64,000 nt of DNA from CAXBCP01 sp963974055 (GTDB lineage Bacteria > Pseudomonadota > Alphaproteobacteria > MPNO01 > UBA830). The notes beneath the pieces were generated by a model. It saw only the letters and a program-made list of their open reading frames with translations. It was not told the origin of the DNA and made no database searches. The first letter of the stretch is position 1. Every line of letters starts with the position of its first letter. Where the stretch lies: contig CAXBCP010000006.1 of NCBI GenBank assembly GCA_963974055.1, positions 1 through 64,000 of the forward strand, read 5' to 3'. Positions 53,627 to 61,857 of this stretch are shown here, in pieces. Made by a program: the position numbers and the translations under genes.

Positions 53627-54037
53627 ATGGCGATCAAGCCCTGGAACAAAGAACTGTATGAAGCCGGCCTAGCTGTGCGCAAGAAGGTGCTTGGCGCTGC
53701 ATATGTCGATCCGAATATCGCCAAAGCGGAAAAGGACGATTTCACCGCCAAGATCCAGACCATGGTGACGGAATACTGCTGGGGTGGCGCATGGACCAAC
53801 GATACGCTGGATCACAAGACGCGCAGCCTGATGAATCTCTGCATTCTGACCGCGCTCGGGAAGATGAGCGAGCTCAAAGCCCATACGCGCGGTGCGATCA
53901 CGAACGGCTGCACGGTCGAAGAGATCGCCGAGGCACTGGCCCATGCGACGGTGTATTGCGGTATTCCGGCCGGCGTGGACGCGTTCCGCAACGCGCGCGA
54001 AGCGCTCGATCAGGCTGAAAAAGACGGAATGATCTGA
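53627..54037 (+). CDS. Carboxymuconolactone decarboxylase family protein
   Basis: A 136-residue all-helical protein similar to 4-carboxymuconolactone decarboxylase PcaC. Family parts are DHKTRSLMNLCILTALGK, ELKAHTRGAITNGCTVEE and HATVYCGIPAGVDAF. PcaC works after ring cleavage of protocatechuate; the sequence also fits related enzymes without known function. AGGAGAG precedes the ATG. It is the last gene of the hyuBA operon and converges with the gene at 54047. Confidence 0.82.
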   Translation: MAIKPWNKELYEAGLAVRKKVLGAAYVDPNIAKAEKDDFTAKIQTMVTEYCWGGAWTNDTLDHKTRSLMNLCILTALGKMSELKAHTRGAITNGCTVEEIAEALAHATVYCGIPAGVDAFRNAREALDQAEKDGMI

Positions 54038-54046
54038 TCCGGGAGT

Positions 54047-54790
54047 TCAGTGGTTACGGAGCAGGGTACCCAGACCGTCGATGCGGTCCCGGATGCCCGC
54101 GCTCCGCAGCGTATGCCACAACGTGGCGGAATTGCTGGAAACCACGGGCTTGCCGAGTTCCCGCTCCAGCGGTTCGATTGCATCGAACGTGTTGAAATCG
54201 GTGCAGCAGATTAGCAGTGCCTCGGCGTCGGGTGTATCGATGGATTTTGCATGCTCGTACACCTCGGAGGGCGCTATCCGGGATATTTTCTGGATGTTTT
54301 CCAGCGATGTGTTGAGGCCAAGGCCGGTGCTTGCAAGTACATGAATACCGTTGTCTCCCAGGTAGTGCGCTTCGTGGGCGTTGGTGTCGTCCGTATAGGG
54401 CGATGCCATCGCAATCCGGGAAACGCCAAGCGCTGCGAAGGCCGCAACAATGGCCTGCGCCGTGGAATTCGCGCCCACATCCGCGCTATCGGTCATGGCG
54501 CCGAGCAGACGGTCGGACGGGCAGGCCATGGACCCGGCCGTGCAGGCATAGGTCGCATAGTCGACGCGACAGGCCGCAAGGTCGCTCATCGCGCGTCTGA
54601 CGTCGCTGAGCATTTCCTTGAAATCGTCGGCTGCCGGATCGGCGTGCAGGGGCGACCGGGTAAAATGAAAACTGACGCCGTCGGGGGCGAAACGGTTGAA
54701 TTCGGCTTCGTTGACCGTGTTGCTCGGCGGGACGATGACGCCCAGTTTGGCGCGTGCGCCGATGGGCCGCAAATCGTTCAACGCAGACAT
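54047..54790 (-). CDS. Maleate isomerase/Asp-Glu racemase-like protein
   Basis: A 247-residue protein of the Asp/Glu/hydantoin racemase superfamily. It begins GVIVPPSNTVNEAEFNRFAP as in maleate cis-trans isomerases and arylmalonate decarboxylases. Both catalytic Cys positions are there: YACTAGSMA and LICCTDFNTF. Maleate isomerase forms fumarate in nicotinate- and gentisate-type breakdown, which fits the enamidase-like and dioxygenase genes further right. The exact substrate is uncertain. Confidence 0.82.
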   Translation of the reverse strand: MSALNDLRPIGARAKLGVIVPPSNTVNEAEFNRFAPDGVSFHFTRSPLHADPAADDFKEMLSDVRRAMSDLAACRVDYATYACTAGSMACPSDRLLGAMTDSADVGANSTAQAIVAAFAALGVSRIAMASPYTDDTNAHEAHYLGDNGIHVLASTGLGLNTSLENIQKISRIAPSEVYEHAKSIDTPDAEALLICCTDFNTFDAIEPLERELGKPVVSSNSATLWHTLRSAGIRDRIDGLGTLLRNH

Positions 54791-54911
54791 TCGCTACCTA
54801 TTCTGAATTCTTATCCACATCAATGTGCCGACCCGGTAATGTCCGTGCAACCCGGATTGAGTGGTTTCGGCGCATTCATTAATTGACGCGACCCAGCAGG
54901 AGAGTTTTTCG

Positions 54912-56111
54912 ATGCCAGACAATGATCGTGTATTAATCGCCGGGGCAGGGCCGGTCGGCTGTTCGGCGGCCCTGTATCTTGCGCGGCGCGGTATACCGGT
55001 AACGCTTATCGAAGCGTCGGTGGATCTCCCCGAAGATCTGCGCGCCTCCACATTTCATCCGCCGACGCTCGATATGCTCGATGATCTTGGCGTGGTCGAC
55101 CAGTTGCTGGAGCAGGGGATCGTCTGCCCGACCTGGCAGTACCGGGATACCCGCGAGGGCGTCGTCGCGAACTGGGACCTCGGGGTTCTGAGGGACGATA
55201 CCCGGCATCCCTATCGGGTCCAGTGCGAGCAGTACAAGCTGACGCGGATAATCGTCGCCGAGCTCGAGAAACTCGATAATGTCGAAATCCGCTTCCGGGT
55301 TCGGGCAACCGGGACGTCTCAGGACGAAAACGGGGTGACGCTGAATGTCGAGACCCCGGAAGGTCCAGAAGAATTGAAAGGCCGTTACCTGATCGCGGCT
55401 GACGGGGCGTCGAGCGTCATCCGGGTAAGCCAGGGGATCGGCTTCCCGGGCCTGACGTTCCCGGAACTCTGGCTCTGTACCAGTACGGAATTTCCGTTCG
55501 AGGACCATTTCGAAGATCTGGCGCCTATCGCCTATATCGCCGATCCGGATTTCTGGTTCGTGTTCGTGCGGGTGCCGGGCCTGTGGCGCCTGTTGCTGCC
55601 GTCGCGTGTGGGAGAGACCGCGGAATCGCTGGTCACGGACGAGACCGTGCAGGAACGCATGCATCAGGTATGTCCGAAAACGGGGGATTACGATACATAT
55701 CACCGGACGGCCTATTCGGTTCATCAGCGGGTTGCGGAAACATATCGCAAGGACCGGGTCTTTCTCGTCGGGGATTCCGCCCATATCAACAATCCTCTCG
55801 GCGGCATGGGCATGAACGGCGGCATCCACGATGCGGTCAATCTGTCGGGAAAAATCGTAAAAGTCTGGAACGGAGAGGCCGACGACCGCGAACTCGACAA
55901 ATACGATGCCCAGCGGCGCCCGATCGCTATCGATTACGTTCAGCAGACGACCATGCGCAATAAGGCGATGCTCGAAGAAACCGATCCCGAAGCGCGGGCG
56001 TCAAAACACAACGAGATGCGGGCGACGGTGGCCGATCCGGCGAAGGCTCGGGAATTTCTGCTGCAGTCGTCGATGATCTCGGCCCTGAAGCGCGCGGAAA
56101 CCCTGGGCTGA
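54912..56111 (+). CDS. FAD-dependent aromatic hydroxylase/monooxygenase
   Basis: A 399-residue flavoprotein of the PHBH/MhpA family. It has the FAD motif RVLIAGAGPVGCSAALYLAR at the N-terminus, the middle motif YLIAADGASSVIR and the ribityl motif FLVGDSAHINNPLGGMGMNG. It uses NAD(P)H and oxygen to hydroxylate a ring. It lacks the C-terminal thioredoxin-like part of larger family members. ATG at 54912 with AGGAGAG upstream is chosen over a start 17 codons earlier. Confidence 0.87.
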   Translation: MPDNDRVLIAGAGPVGCSAALYLARRGIPVTLIEASVDLPEDLRASTFHPPTLDMLDDLGVVDQLLEQGIVCPTWQYRDTREGVVANWDLGVLRDDTRHPYRVQCEQYKLTRIIVAELEKLDNVEIRFRVRATGTSQDENGVTLNVETPEGPEELKGRYLIAADGASSVIRVSQGIGFPGLTFPELWLCTSTEFPFEDHFEDLAPIAYIADPDFWFVFVRVPGLWRLLLPSRVGETAESLVTDETVQERMHQVCPKTGDYDTYHRTAYSVHQRVAETYRKDRVFLVGDSAHINNPLGGMGMNGGIHDAVNLSGKIVKVWNGEADDRELDKYDAQRRPIAIDYVQQTTMRNKAMLEETDPEARASKHNEMRATVADPAKAREFLLQSSMISALKRAETLG

Positions 56112-56271
56112 CAGGAAAACGCGATCCTGCCTTATCCCGGCCTTGTCCCGGTCCCGGTGTGACGGTGAGTTGTCGCGGTGAAAAGAGGCGATTTCCCTAT
56201 GAAATTGTTGCCTCCTCACCTATTTTGACACGCCTAAACCGCAAAAGCGGGAAACATAAGGAGGCTTTGAT

Positions 56272-57288
56272 ATGAGGAAACAGTTCAAGTCCGGCATTCT
56301 GCCGGTTATCGCGGCAGCGGCTGCTGTCGCCATCGCCGGTCCGGCGGGTGCGATCGACATGAAAATCGGCTATCCGACGACCGCCGACCCCCAGCACGAT
56401 GTCGGGATGAGGCTGGCCAAACTGGTTGGCGAACGCACCAACGGCGAAATCAAGGGCCGGGTCTTTCCGACCAGCCAGCTTGGAAAAGTTCCGCGCCAGG
56501 TCGAAGGATTGCAGCTCGGCACGCAGGAAGTGTTCCTGGCGCCCCCCGGTTTTCTGCAGGGTGTAAATCCGTCATTCCAGGTTGCGGATGCGCCCGGCTT
56601 GTTCAAGGACCATATGCACGTTCATCGTTCGATCAACGATGACAGCTTCCGGGACAAGTTCCTGCAGCTTGGCGCCGATAAGGGCATCGTCGGCGCGCAT
56701 ATCTACACCTATGACGGGACGTCTTATATGACGACCACGCCGATCGTGAAACTGGCGGACTTCAAGGGGCTTAAAATTCGCGTTCTGGCAACCCAGATGG
56801 AGCGTGCAATCGTTGGCGAATTCGGGGCGACCGGCGTGCCGATCCCGTTCACCGAAGTGGTTCCGGCGATCCAGCGCAAAGTCGTCGACGGCGCGCGGAC
56901 CAGTCTCGTCGTTGCCGCCAAGGCGAAATTCCCGACGGTCACGAAAAACCTTCTGGTGACCAACGGCGCCTATATCACGGCAGGCGCGTGGTTCAGCAAG
57001 GTGTGGCTCAACAAGCTGTCGGAGAAGCACCGCAAGATCGTCATCGATACGGCGACCGAAATGGCAGAATGGGCGTCGAAGAATTCGCTCAGCTTCGTTG
57101 CCGATATGGAAGAGGAATGGAAAAAGCAGGGCGCGACGGTGCGTCGGCTGTCTGCTGACGAGCAGGCAAGCTACATGAAGACGATTGCGCCTCTCGGCGA
57201 CACCATCCTTGGCGGACACAAGAACCCGCAGATCCGCGAGATGTACGGCATCCTCAAGGCATCGGCGAAAAAACACGAGACGATGTAG
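56272..57288 (+). CDS. TRAP transporter substrate-binding protein without adjacent permeases
   Basis: A 338-residue DctP-family protein with a signal peptide (residues 1 to about 28, ending GPAGA). Features are YPTTADPQHDVGMRLAKLV, the FKGLKIRVLATQMERAIVGE strand and EVVPAIQRKVVDGARTSLV, where the ligand's acid group is bound. No DctQ or DctM gene is next to it, and a terminator follows directly, so it must use a membrane part encoded elsewhere. The gene at 5050 is a different, less similar DctP. Confidence 0.88.
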   Translation: MRKQFKSGILPVIAAAAAVAIAGPAGAIDMKIGYPTTADPQHDVGMRLAKLVGERTNGEIKGRVFPTSQLGKVPRQVEGLQLGTQEVFLAPPGFLQGVNPSFQVADAPGLFKDHMHVHRSINDDSFRDKFLQLGADKGIVGAHIYTYDGTSYMTTTPIVKLADFKGLKIRVLATQMERAIVGEFGATGVPIPFTEVVPAIQRKVVDGARTSLVVAAKAKFPTVTKNLLVTNGAYITAGAWFSKVWLNKLSEKHRKIVIDTATEMAEWASKNSLSFVADMEEEWKKQGATVRRLSADEQASYMKTIAPLGDTILGGHKNPQIREMYGILKASAKKHETM

Positions 57289-57310
57289 TCTGTCTTCGGA
57301 CGGATAGCGA

Positions 57311-57337
57311 AAAGGGCGGCTTCGGCCGCCCTTTTTT
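57311..57337 (+). terminator. Intrinsic terminator after TRAP binding protein
   Basis: AAAGGGCGGC (57311-57320) pairs with GCCGCCCTTT (57325-57334) across a TTCG tetraloop and runs into a T-run to 57337. The A-run side may also serve the minus-strand gene at 57342. Confidence 0.92.
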
Positions 57338-57341
57338 GCGA

Positions 57342-58478
57342 CTACGCGGGCGGGGGAGAGAATGTCTGTCGCTGTCCCGCCTGTTCCATCAGCGGCATGA
57401 TTTCGTCGATCCACTGCCTGCATTCGGTCTTGTAATCGACCCAGGAGATCAGCATGCCGTCGACCCCCATGTCCGACAGTTTGCCGATCTCGTCGACAAT
57501 CTGTTCCGGTGTTCCGACCAGAGGGTAGCCGCCGTGCCCGGCGATAAAATGGAACCGGAATTCGTCCAGGACTTCCTTGGGGAGTGTTTCGGACTGCATG
57601 CCGAAGATTTCGAGCAGGTTGTTCACGGCCTCGTAGTCGCCCTTGTCGACGACATAGTGGTTCAGGTAGTCCCGGGCTTCCTGTTCGGTTTCCCGGCAGA
57701 CGACATACACATGCACCCAGCTTTTGACGTCGCGGCCTGCCTCGCGCGCCATGCCTTTCAGGTGATCGATCTGCGCCTTGCCGCCTTCAAGATCGCGTTC
57801 CTTCAGGATGACGAAATTCATGTCCGCCTGGGTCGCGGCGAAGGTCTGGCCGGCGGCGGATCCGCCGGCATTCATCACCGGCGGCATGGGGCTCTGGATC
57901 GGTTTCGGTTCGCTCCACACGTTCCGGGAGCTGAACCATTTTCCCTCGAAGTCGAATTCGCCTTCCTGCGTCCATATCTGGCGCACGAATTTCAGCCACT
58001 CTGCGGCGTATTCATAGCGCACGTCGTGTTCCGACCAGCCTGCCTGGAACATCTCGAATTCGTTCTTGAACCAGCCGCAGACAACGTTAAGTGCAAACCG
58101 GCCGCCGGAAATATGATCGATGGTCGCGCATTGTTTTGCGGCGGCGACGGGGTGGATAAGCGGCACGTGAGATGTCGAGAAAATGCAGGAATATTCGGTA
58201 ATGGCGGCGACGGCCGACGCCCAGGTATAGGTTTCGAAGGTCCGGTTGTTGAAATTGGTGGGGCCGCCATAGCCTTTCCAGCGTGCCACCGGCAGCAGAA
58301 CTTCGAACCCGGCGCGGTCGGCCATCACGGCGACTTCCTTTGTGTCGGGCCAGTTCATTTCCCAGGCGCTGTCTGCCTGGGTGATGGTCGAGCCGTGCGA
58401 ACAGTTCATCGCAATAATGCCGATCTTCATCCTGTTTTCGTTATAGAGCGGGTTCTCGGCGACGGGGCGTTTTTGCAT
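57342..58478 (-). CDS. LLM-class flavin monooxygenase, RutA-like
   Basis: A 378-residue bacterial luciferase-like enzyme. It fits the pyrimidine monooxygenase RutA layout: MKIGIIAMNCSHGS near residue 17, VARWKGYGGPTNFNNRTFE, ATIDHISGGRFALNVVCGW and VMNAGGSAAGQTFAATQAD. It uses reduced FMN and oxygen to attack a ring or C-S bond. An internal ATG at residue 17 (58430) is an equally good start. It is divergent from the HpaB-type gene (164-base gap). Confidence 0.85.
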   Translation of the reverse strand: MQKRPVAENPLYNENRMKIGIIAMNCSHGSTITQADSAWEMNWPDTKEVAVMADRAGFEVLLPVARWKGYGGPTNFNNRTFETYTWASAVAAITEYSCIFSTSHVPLIHPVAAAKQCATIDHISGGRFALNVVCGWFKNEFEMFQAGWSEHDVRYEYAAEWLKFVRQIWTQEGEFDFEGKWFSSRNVWSEPKPIQSPMPPVMNAGGSAAGQTFAATQADMNFVILKERDLEGGKAQIDHLKGMAREAGRDVKSWVHVYVVCRETEQEARDYLNHYVVDKGDYEAVNNLLEIFGMQSETLPKEVLDEFRFHFIAGHGGYPLVGTPEQIVDEIGKLSDMGVDGMLISWVDYKTECRQWIDEIMPLMEQAGQRQTFSPPPA

Positions 58479-58642
58479 CTGTTAGGTTTCTTTATTGGAA
58501 TTTTTGCTTCGATGTCTAAGTAAATTCTATTTTGGCGGCCGGGAAGCGTCAACCATGCGACAAATATGCTTCCGTCCTGTCATCGGATTGCGCTCCGATG
58601 CTGTCCGGTTATTGTTGTAGCATCATATCAAAAGGAACGACC

Positions 58643-60214
58643 ATGGCGACCAAGACATCCGACGTATCGGCGGCTCCGGTGGACTGCGGAAAACAACCTG
58701 TTTGCGGCTGTATCGCGTTTTGCCGCGGCGAGCGTCAGGGCACCGGGGTGCGCACCGGTGCGCAATATGTCGAGGGAATCCGGGACGACGGACGGCATGT
58801 CGTACATAACGGCGAGATCATCAGTGACGTCACGTCTCATCCGGCCTTCCGCGGCGCTGTCCAGTCGGTTGCCAATATCTATGACATGGCGTCGGATCCC
58901 GCGAATGCCGACGAGATGACGTATGAATCGCCGACGACGGGCGACCGTGTAAACCGTCACTGGTCGACACCACGGTCGCAGGAAGAACTGATGTTGCGGC
59001 GCAAGGCGCTGACCAGAACCGCCGGAATGACTCTGGGCCTGATGGGCCGCAGCCCGGACCATGTTGCCGGGTTTTTTGCCGGATACGCGATGGCGCCCGA
59101 GGTCCTTGCGCGCGGCGGCCAGCAATTTGCCGACAATATGGTGAAGTTCTACGAGTTCTGCCGGGATCACGACATGTACATCTCGTACACCATCGTTCCG
59201 CCTCAGATAGACAGGTCGAAACCCGCCCACCAGCAGGAACCGCCCGATCTCTATGCCGGGATCGTGGAGGAACGGGATGACGGCGTCGTTATCCGCGGCG
59301 CGCAGATGCTGGGAACGGGCGCGGTGATCAGCGACTACGTCCAGCTCAGCACCATTCATCCGATGCGGCAGGGCGACGAGAACTACGCAATATCCGTTGC
59401 GGTGCCGTGCAACGCGCCGGGCGTGAAAATCTTTTCCCGGCGTTCCTACGCCTGGGCGGCGAACAGCGTGTTCGATTATCCGCTGGCATCGCGATTCGAC
59501 GAAACGGATTCGCTGCTGGTTTATGACGATGTGTTCGTGCCCTGGGAACGGGTCTTCGTATACAAGAACGTCGATGTTGCCCGGGCGCAGTGGTTCGAAG
59601 CGCCGGCGCATATCATGGGCAACAGCCAGGCGCAGATCCGCTACATGGTGAAATTGCGGTTCCTGCTCGGCCTCGCGAAACGCATCACCGATATGAACGG
59701 GATCGGAAATATTCCGCCGGTGATCGGCGAACTGGGCGGGCTTGCGACCTATGCGGCCATGTATGAAGGGCTGGTCTACGCGCAGGAAGCGGATTGCTGG
59801 ACCAACGATAACGGTTACGTGCTGCCCAGCCAGTCGCATCTGTATGCGAACATGAATCTGCAGTCGGAGATCAACCCGAAGATGCTCGATGTCGTGCGCG
59901 AATTATGCGGCGGCGGTCTGATCCAGTTGCCGTCCTCGGTCGAAGATCTCAAAAACCCGGAAATCCGGGACTACGTGACCAAGTATGTCCAGTCGCCGGG
60001 GGTGCCGGGCGAGGACCGCATCAAATTGATGAAACTGGCCTGGGACCTGATCGGATCGGAATTCGCCGGGCGTCACGAACAGTATGAAAAATTCTATGCC
60101 GGCGCCCCGTTTATCGTAAAGACCCATGCGCACCGGACATATGACTGGAGCAAGGGGACGGACCTCGTCGATTATGCCCTTTCGGGATACGATATCGACG
60201 GTCGCAAATTCTAG
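58643..60214 (+). CDS. HpaB-family flavin-dependent hydroxylase
   Basis: A 523-residue 4-hydroxyphenylacetate 3-monooxygenase (large-component) family protein. Typical parts are RTGAQYVEGIRDDGRHVVHN, AGMTLGLMGRSPDHVAGFFA, IVPPQIDRSKPAH and LVYDDVFVPWERVFVYKN. Such enzymes use reduced FAD from a separate HpaC-like reductase, which is not in this window; relatives also act on pyrrole-2-carboxylate. ATG at 58643 with AAAGGAACGA is chosen over an upstream frame. It is followed 12 bases later by the ring-cleavage gene. Confidence 0.87.
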   Translation: MATKTSDVSAAPVDCGKQPVCGCIAFCRGERQGTGVRTGAQYVEGIRDDGRHVVHNGEIISDVTSHPAFRGAVQSVANIYDMASDPANADEMTYESPTTGDRVNRHWSTPRSQEELMLRRKALTRTAGMTLGLMGRSPDHVAGFFAGYAMAPEVLARGGQQFADNMVKFYEFCRDHDMYISYTIVPPQIDRSKPAHQQEPPDLYAGIVEERDDGVVIRGAQMLGTGAVISDYVQLSTIHPMRQGDENYAISVAVPCNAPGVKIFSRRSYAWAANSVFDYPLASRFDETDSLLVYDDVFVPWERVFVYKNVDVARAQWFEAPAHIMGNSQAQIRYMVKLRFLLGLAKRITDMNGIGNIPPVIGELGGLATYAAMYEGLVYAQEADCWTNDNGYVLPSQSHLYANMNLQSEINPKMLDVVRELCGGGLIQLPSSVEDLKNPEIRDYVTKYVQSPGVPGEDRIKLMKLAWDLIGSEFAGRHEQYEKFYAGAPFIVKTHAHRTYDWSKGTDLVDYALSGYDIDGRKF

Positions 60215-60226
60215 GAGGTATCCCCG

Positions 60227-61225
60227 ATGGCAGAGATCGTTCTCGGGATAGCATCGTCGCACGGCCCGTTGCTGGGCAGCCCGGCTGAGGATTTTCTCAA
60301 ACATGCCGACCGGGATATCAACAACAAGGCGCATCTCGACCTTGAGGGTCAGCAGCTTACCTACGGCGAGCTGCTTGCGAAGGCGGACCCGGGTCTGTCC
60401 GACGAACTTCTCCCCGAAGTCGTTGAAGAGAGGGTCGCGGGCTGTCAGGCGGGTATTGCCCGTCTCGCGGCGGCGCTGGATGCGGTCAGCCCGGATGTGG
60501 TGGTGGTCATTGGCGACGACCAGCATGAACAATTCCATGAAGACAACCAGCCCGCCGTGCTGATCTACTCGGGCGAGACGATCGAGAACGGCGTTTCGCC
60601 GCTGCCCGAAACGGCGCCGGAATACTGGAAGAAGGCGAGGTCGCAGTATCATCAGCCTGACCGAGCGCGGGATTACCCCGTCGCATCCGGGCTTGCGCGG
60701 CATTTCACCGAGTCTCTGGTGACCGCCGGCTTCGATATCAGCCATTCCGAAAAACTTCCCCGACCGACCGGGGAAGGACATGCCTACGGTTTCGTACATC
60801 ACCGGCTCATGACGGGATATACGGCGCCGATCGTTCCGGTGATGCTGAACACGTATTACCCGCCGAACCAGCCGACCCCGGCGCGGTGTTTTGCGCTGGG
60901 CCAGGCGCTCGGGGATGCGGTGCGGGAATGGCCGGAAGATATCCGGGTGGCCTTCGTCGCGTCGGGCGGGCTCAGCCATTTCACAGTGGATCCGGACCTC
61001 GACCGCACGGTCATGGACGCGTTTCTGGCCTGCGACGGCAACGTTCTGGGCAATATACCCCGGGTGCGCCTCAATTCCGGCAACTCGGAGATCCGTAACT
61101 GGATTGCGGTGGCCGGCGCGTGTTCCGGACTGGCGCCCGAGTGGCACGACTATATTCCCTGTTACCGTACGCCGGCCGGCACCGGGTGCGGGATGGGGTT
61201 TGCTATCCTCGGCAAGCGTCCCTAA
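60227..61225 (+). CDS. LigB-type extradiol ring-cleavage dioxygenase
   Basis: A 332-residue class III extradiol dioxygenase catalytic subunit. Iron ligands and catalytic His are expected at His12 (GIASSHGPLL), in DQHEQFHEDN and in ASGGLSHFTVD. It cleaves a catechol-type ring made by the hydroxylase upstream. AGGAGGTATCCCCG before the ATG is a near-perfect ribosome-binding site. No small LigA-like subunit is seen nearby, so it may act alone as in LigB-only members. Confidence 0.85.
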   Translation: MAEIVLGIASSHGPLLGSPAEDFLKHADRDINNKAHLDLEGQQLTYGELLAKADPGLSDELLPEVVEERVAGCQAGIARLAAALDAVSPDVVVVIGDDQHEQFHEDNQPAVLIYSGETIENGVSPLPETAPEYWKKARSQYHQPDRARDYPVASGLARHFTESLVTAGFDISHSEKLPRPTGEGHAYGFVHHRLMTGYTAPIVPVMLNTYYPPNQPTPARCFALGQALGDAVREWPEDIRVAFVASGGLSHFTVDPDLDRTVMDAFLACDGNVLGNIPRVRLNSGNSEIRNWIAVAGACSGLAPEWHDYIPCYRTPAGTGCGMGFAILGKRP

Positions 61226-61229
61226 TATC

Positions 61230-61247
61230 GTATACTTAGTATACTAA
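61230..61247. promoter_or_regulatory. Palindromic operator before DUF1185 gene
   Basis: TTAGTATACTAA (61236-61247) is a perfect 12-base palindrome, and GTATAC repeats at 61230-61235 and 61239-61244. It lies in the short AT-rich gap between the dioxygenase and the next gene, so it may allow independent control of the downstream part. Confidence 0.5.
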
Positions 61248-61270
61248 AAATCACCTGAGGGAGAATTTGC

Positions 61271-61846
61271 ATGGACGTCCGCCGTCTCTATACGGTTGTG
61301 GAAGAAACGTTTCATGACATGGGGCAGGTCCGCGATGAACCCCTGCGCAAGGTCGCCGTCGTCGCCGTGATCAAAAATCCGCATGCCGGCAAGGGCTATG
61401 TCGAAGACCTGAGCGATTTGACCGATGCCAGCGTGGCGCTGGGCGACCGGATTGCGACCATGGGGGCCGAACAGATGGCGCCCTATACGGTGGATTCCTA
61501 TGGCAAGGCGGCCCTGATCGGGACCGCCGGGGAACAGGAACACGGCGTTGCCTGTCTGACGACGGTATACGGCAACGTTCTCCGAGACGCTGTGGGCGGC
61601 GGCAAGGCATGGATATCGTCGATCACCAAACGGGCGCGTCCGGGCGAGCAGGTCGATATCCCGCTGGCTCACAAGGACGCGCTGTTCGTGCGGTCGCATT
61701 ATGACGGCATGACCATCATGGTCCCGGATGCGCCGCTTGAAGACGAAATCTGTATTATCTGTTGCTTCGCCAATCGCGGGCGGCTCAATCACCGGGTCGG
61801 CGGGCCGAGCAAGGACGAGATCGTCGGCGAAGACGGGCTGAGATAG
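61271..61846 (+). CDS. DUF1185 family protein (amino acid synthesis family)
   Basis: A 191-residue protein of the DUF1185 family, annotated elsewhere as amino acid synthesis proteins but with no proven reaction. Characteristic parts are RLYTVVEETFHDMGQ, DSYGKAALIGTAGEQEHG and GGGKAWISSITKRARPG. GGGAGAATTTGC precedes the ATG. It is 11 bases before the enamidase-like amidohydrolase, and the two are likely used together. Confidence 0.8.
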   Translation: MDVRRLYTVVEETFHDMGQVRDEPLRKVAVVAVIKNPHAGKGYVEDLSDLTDASVALGDRIATMGAEQMAPYTVDSYGKAALIGTAGEQEHGVACLTTVYGNVLRDAVGGGKAWISSITKRARPGEQVDIPLAHKDALFVRSHYDGMTIMVPDAPLEDEICIICCFANRGRLNHRVGGPSKDEIVGEDGLR

Positions 61847-61857
61847 GAAAAAAGATC

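Noticed and set aside
57336..58523. 395-codon plus-strand frame antisense to the RutA-like gene
   Set aside because: No domain pattern, and it begins inside the terminator; the minus-strand LLM protein is clear.
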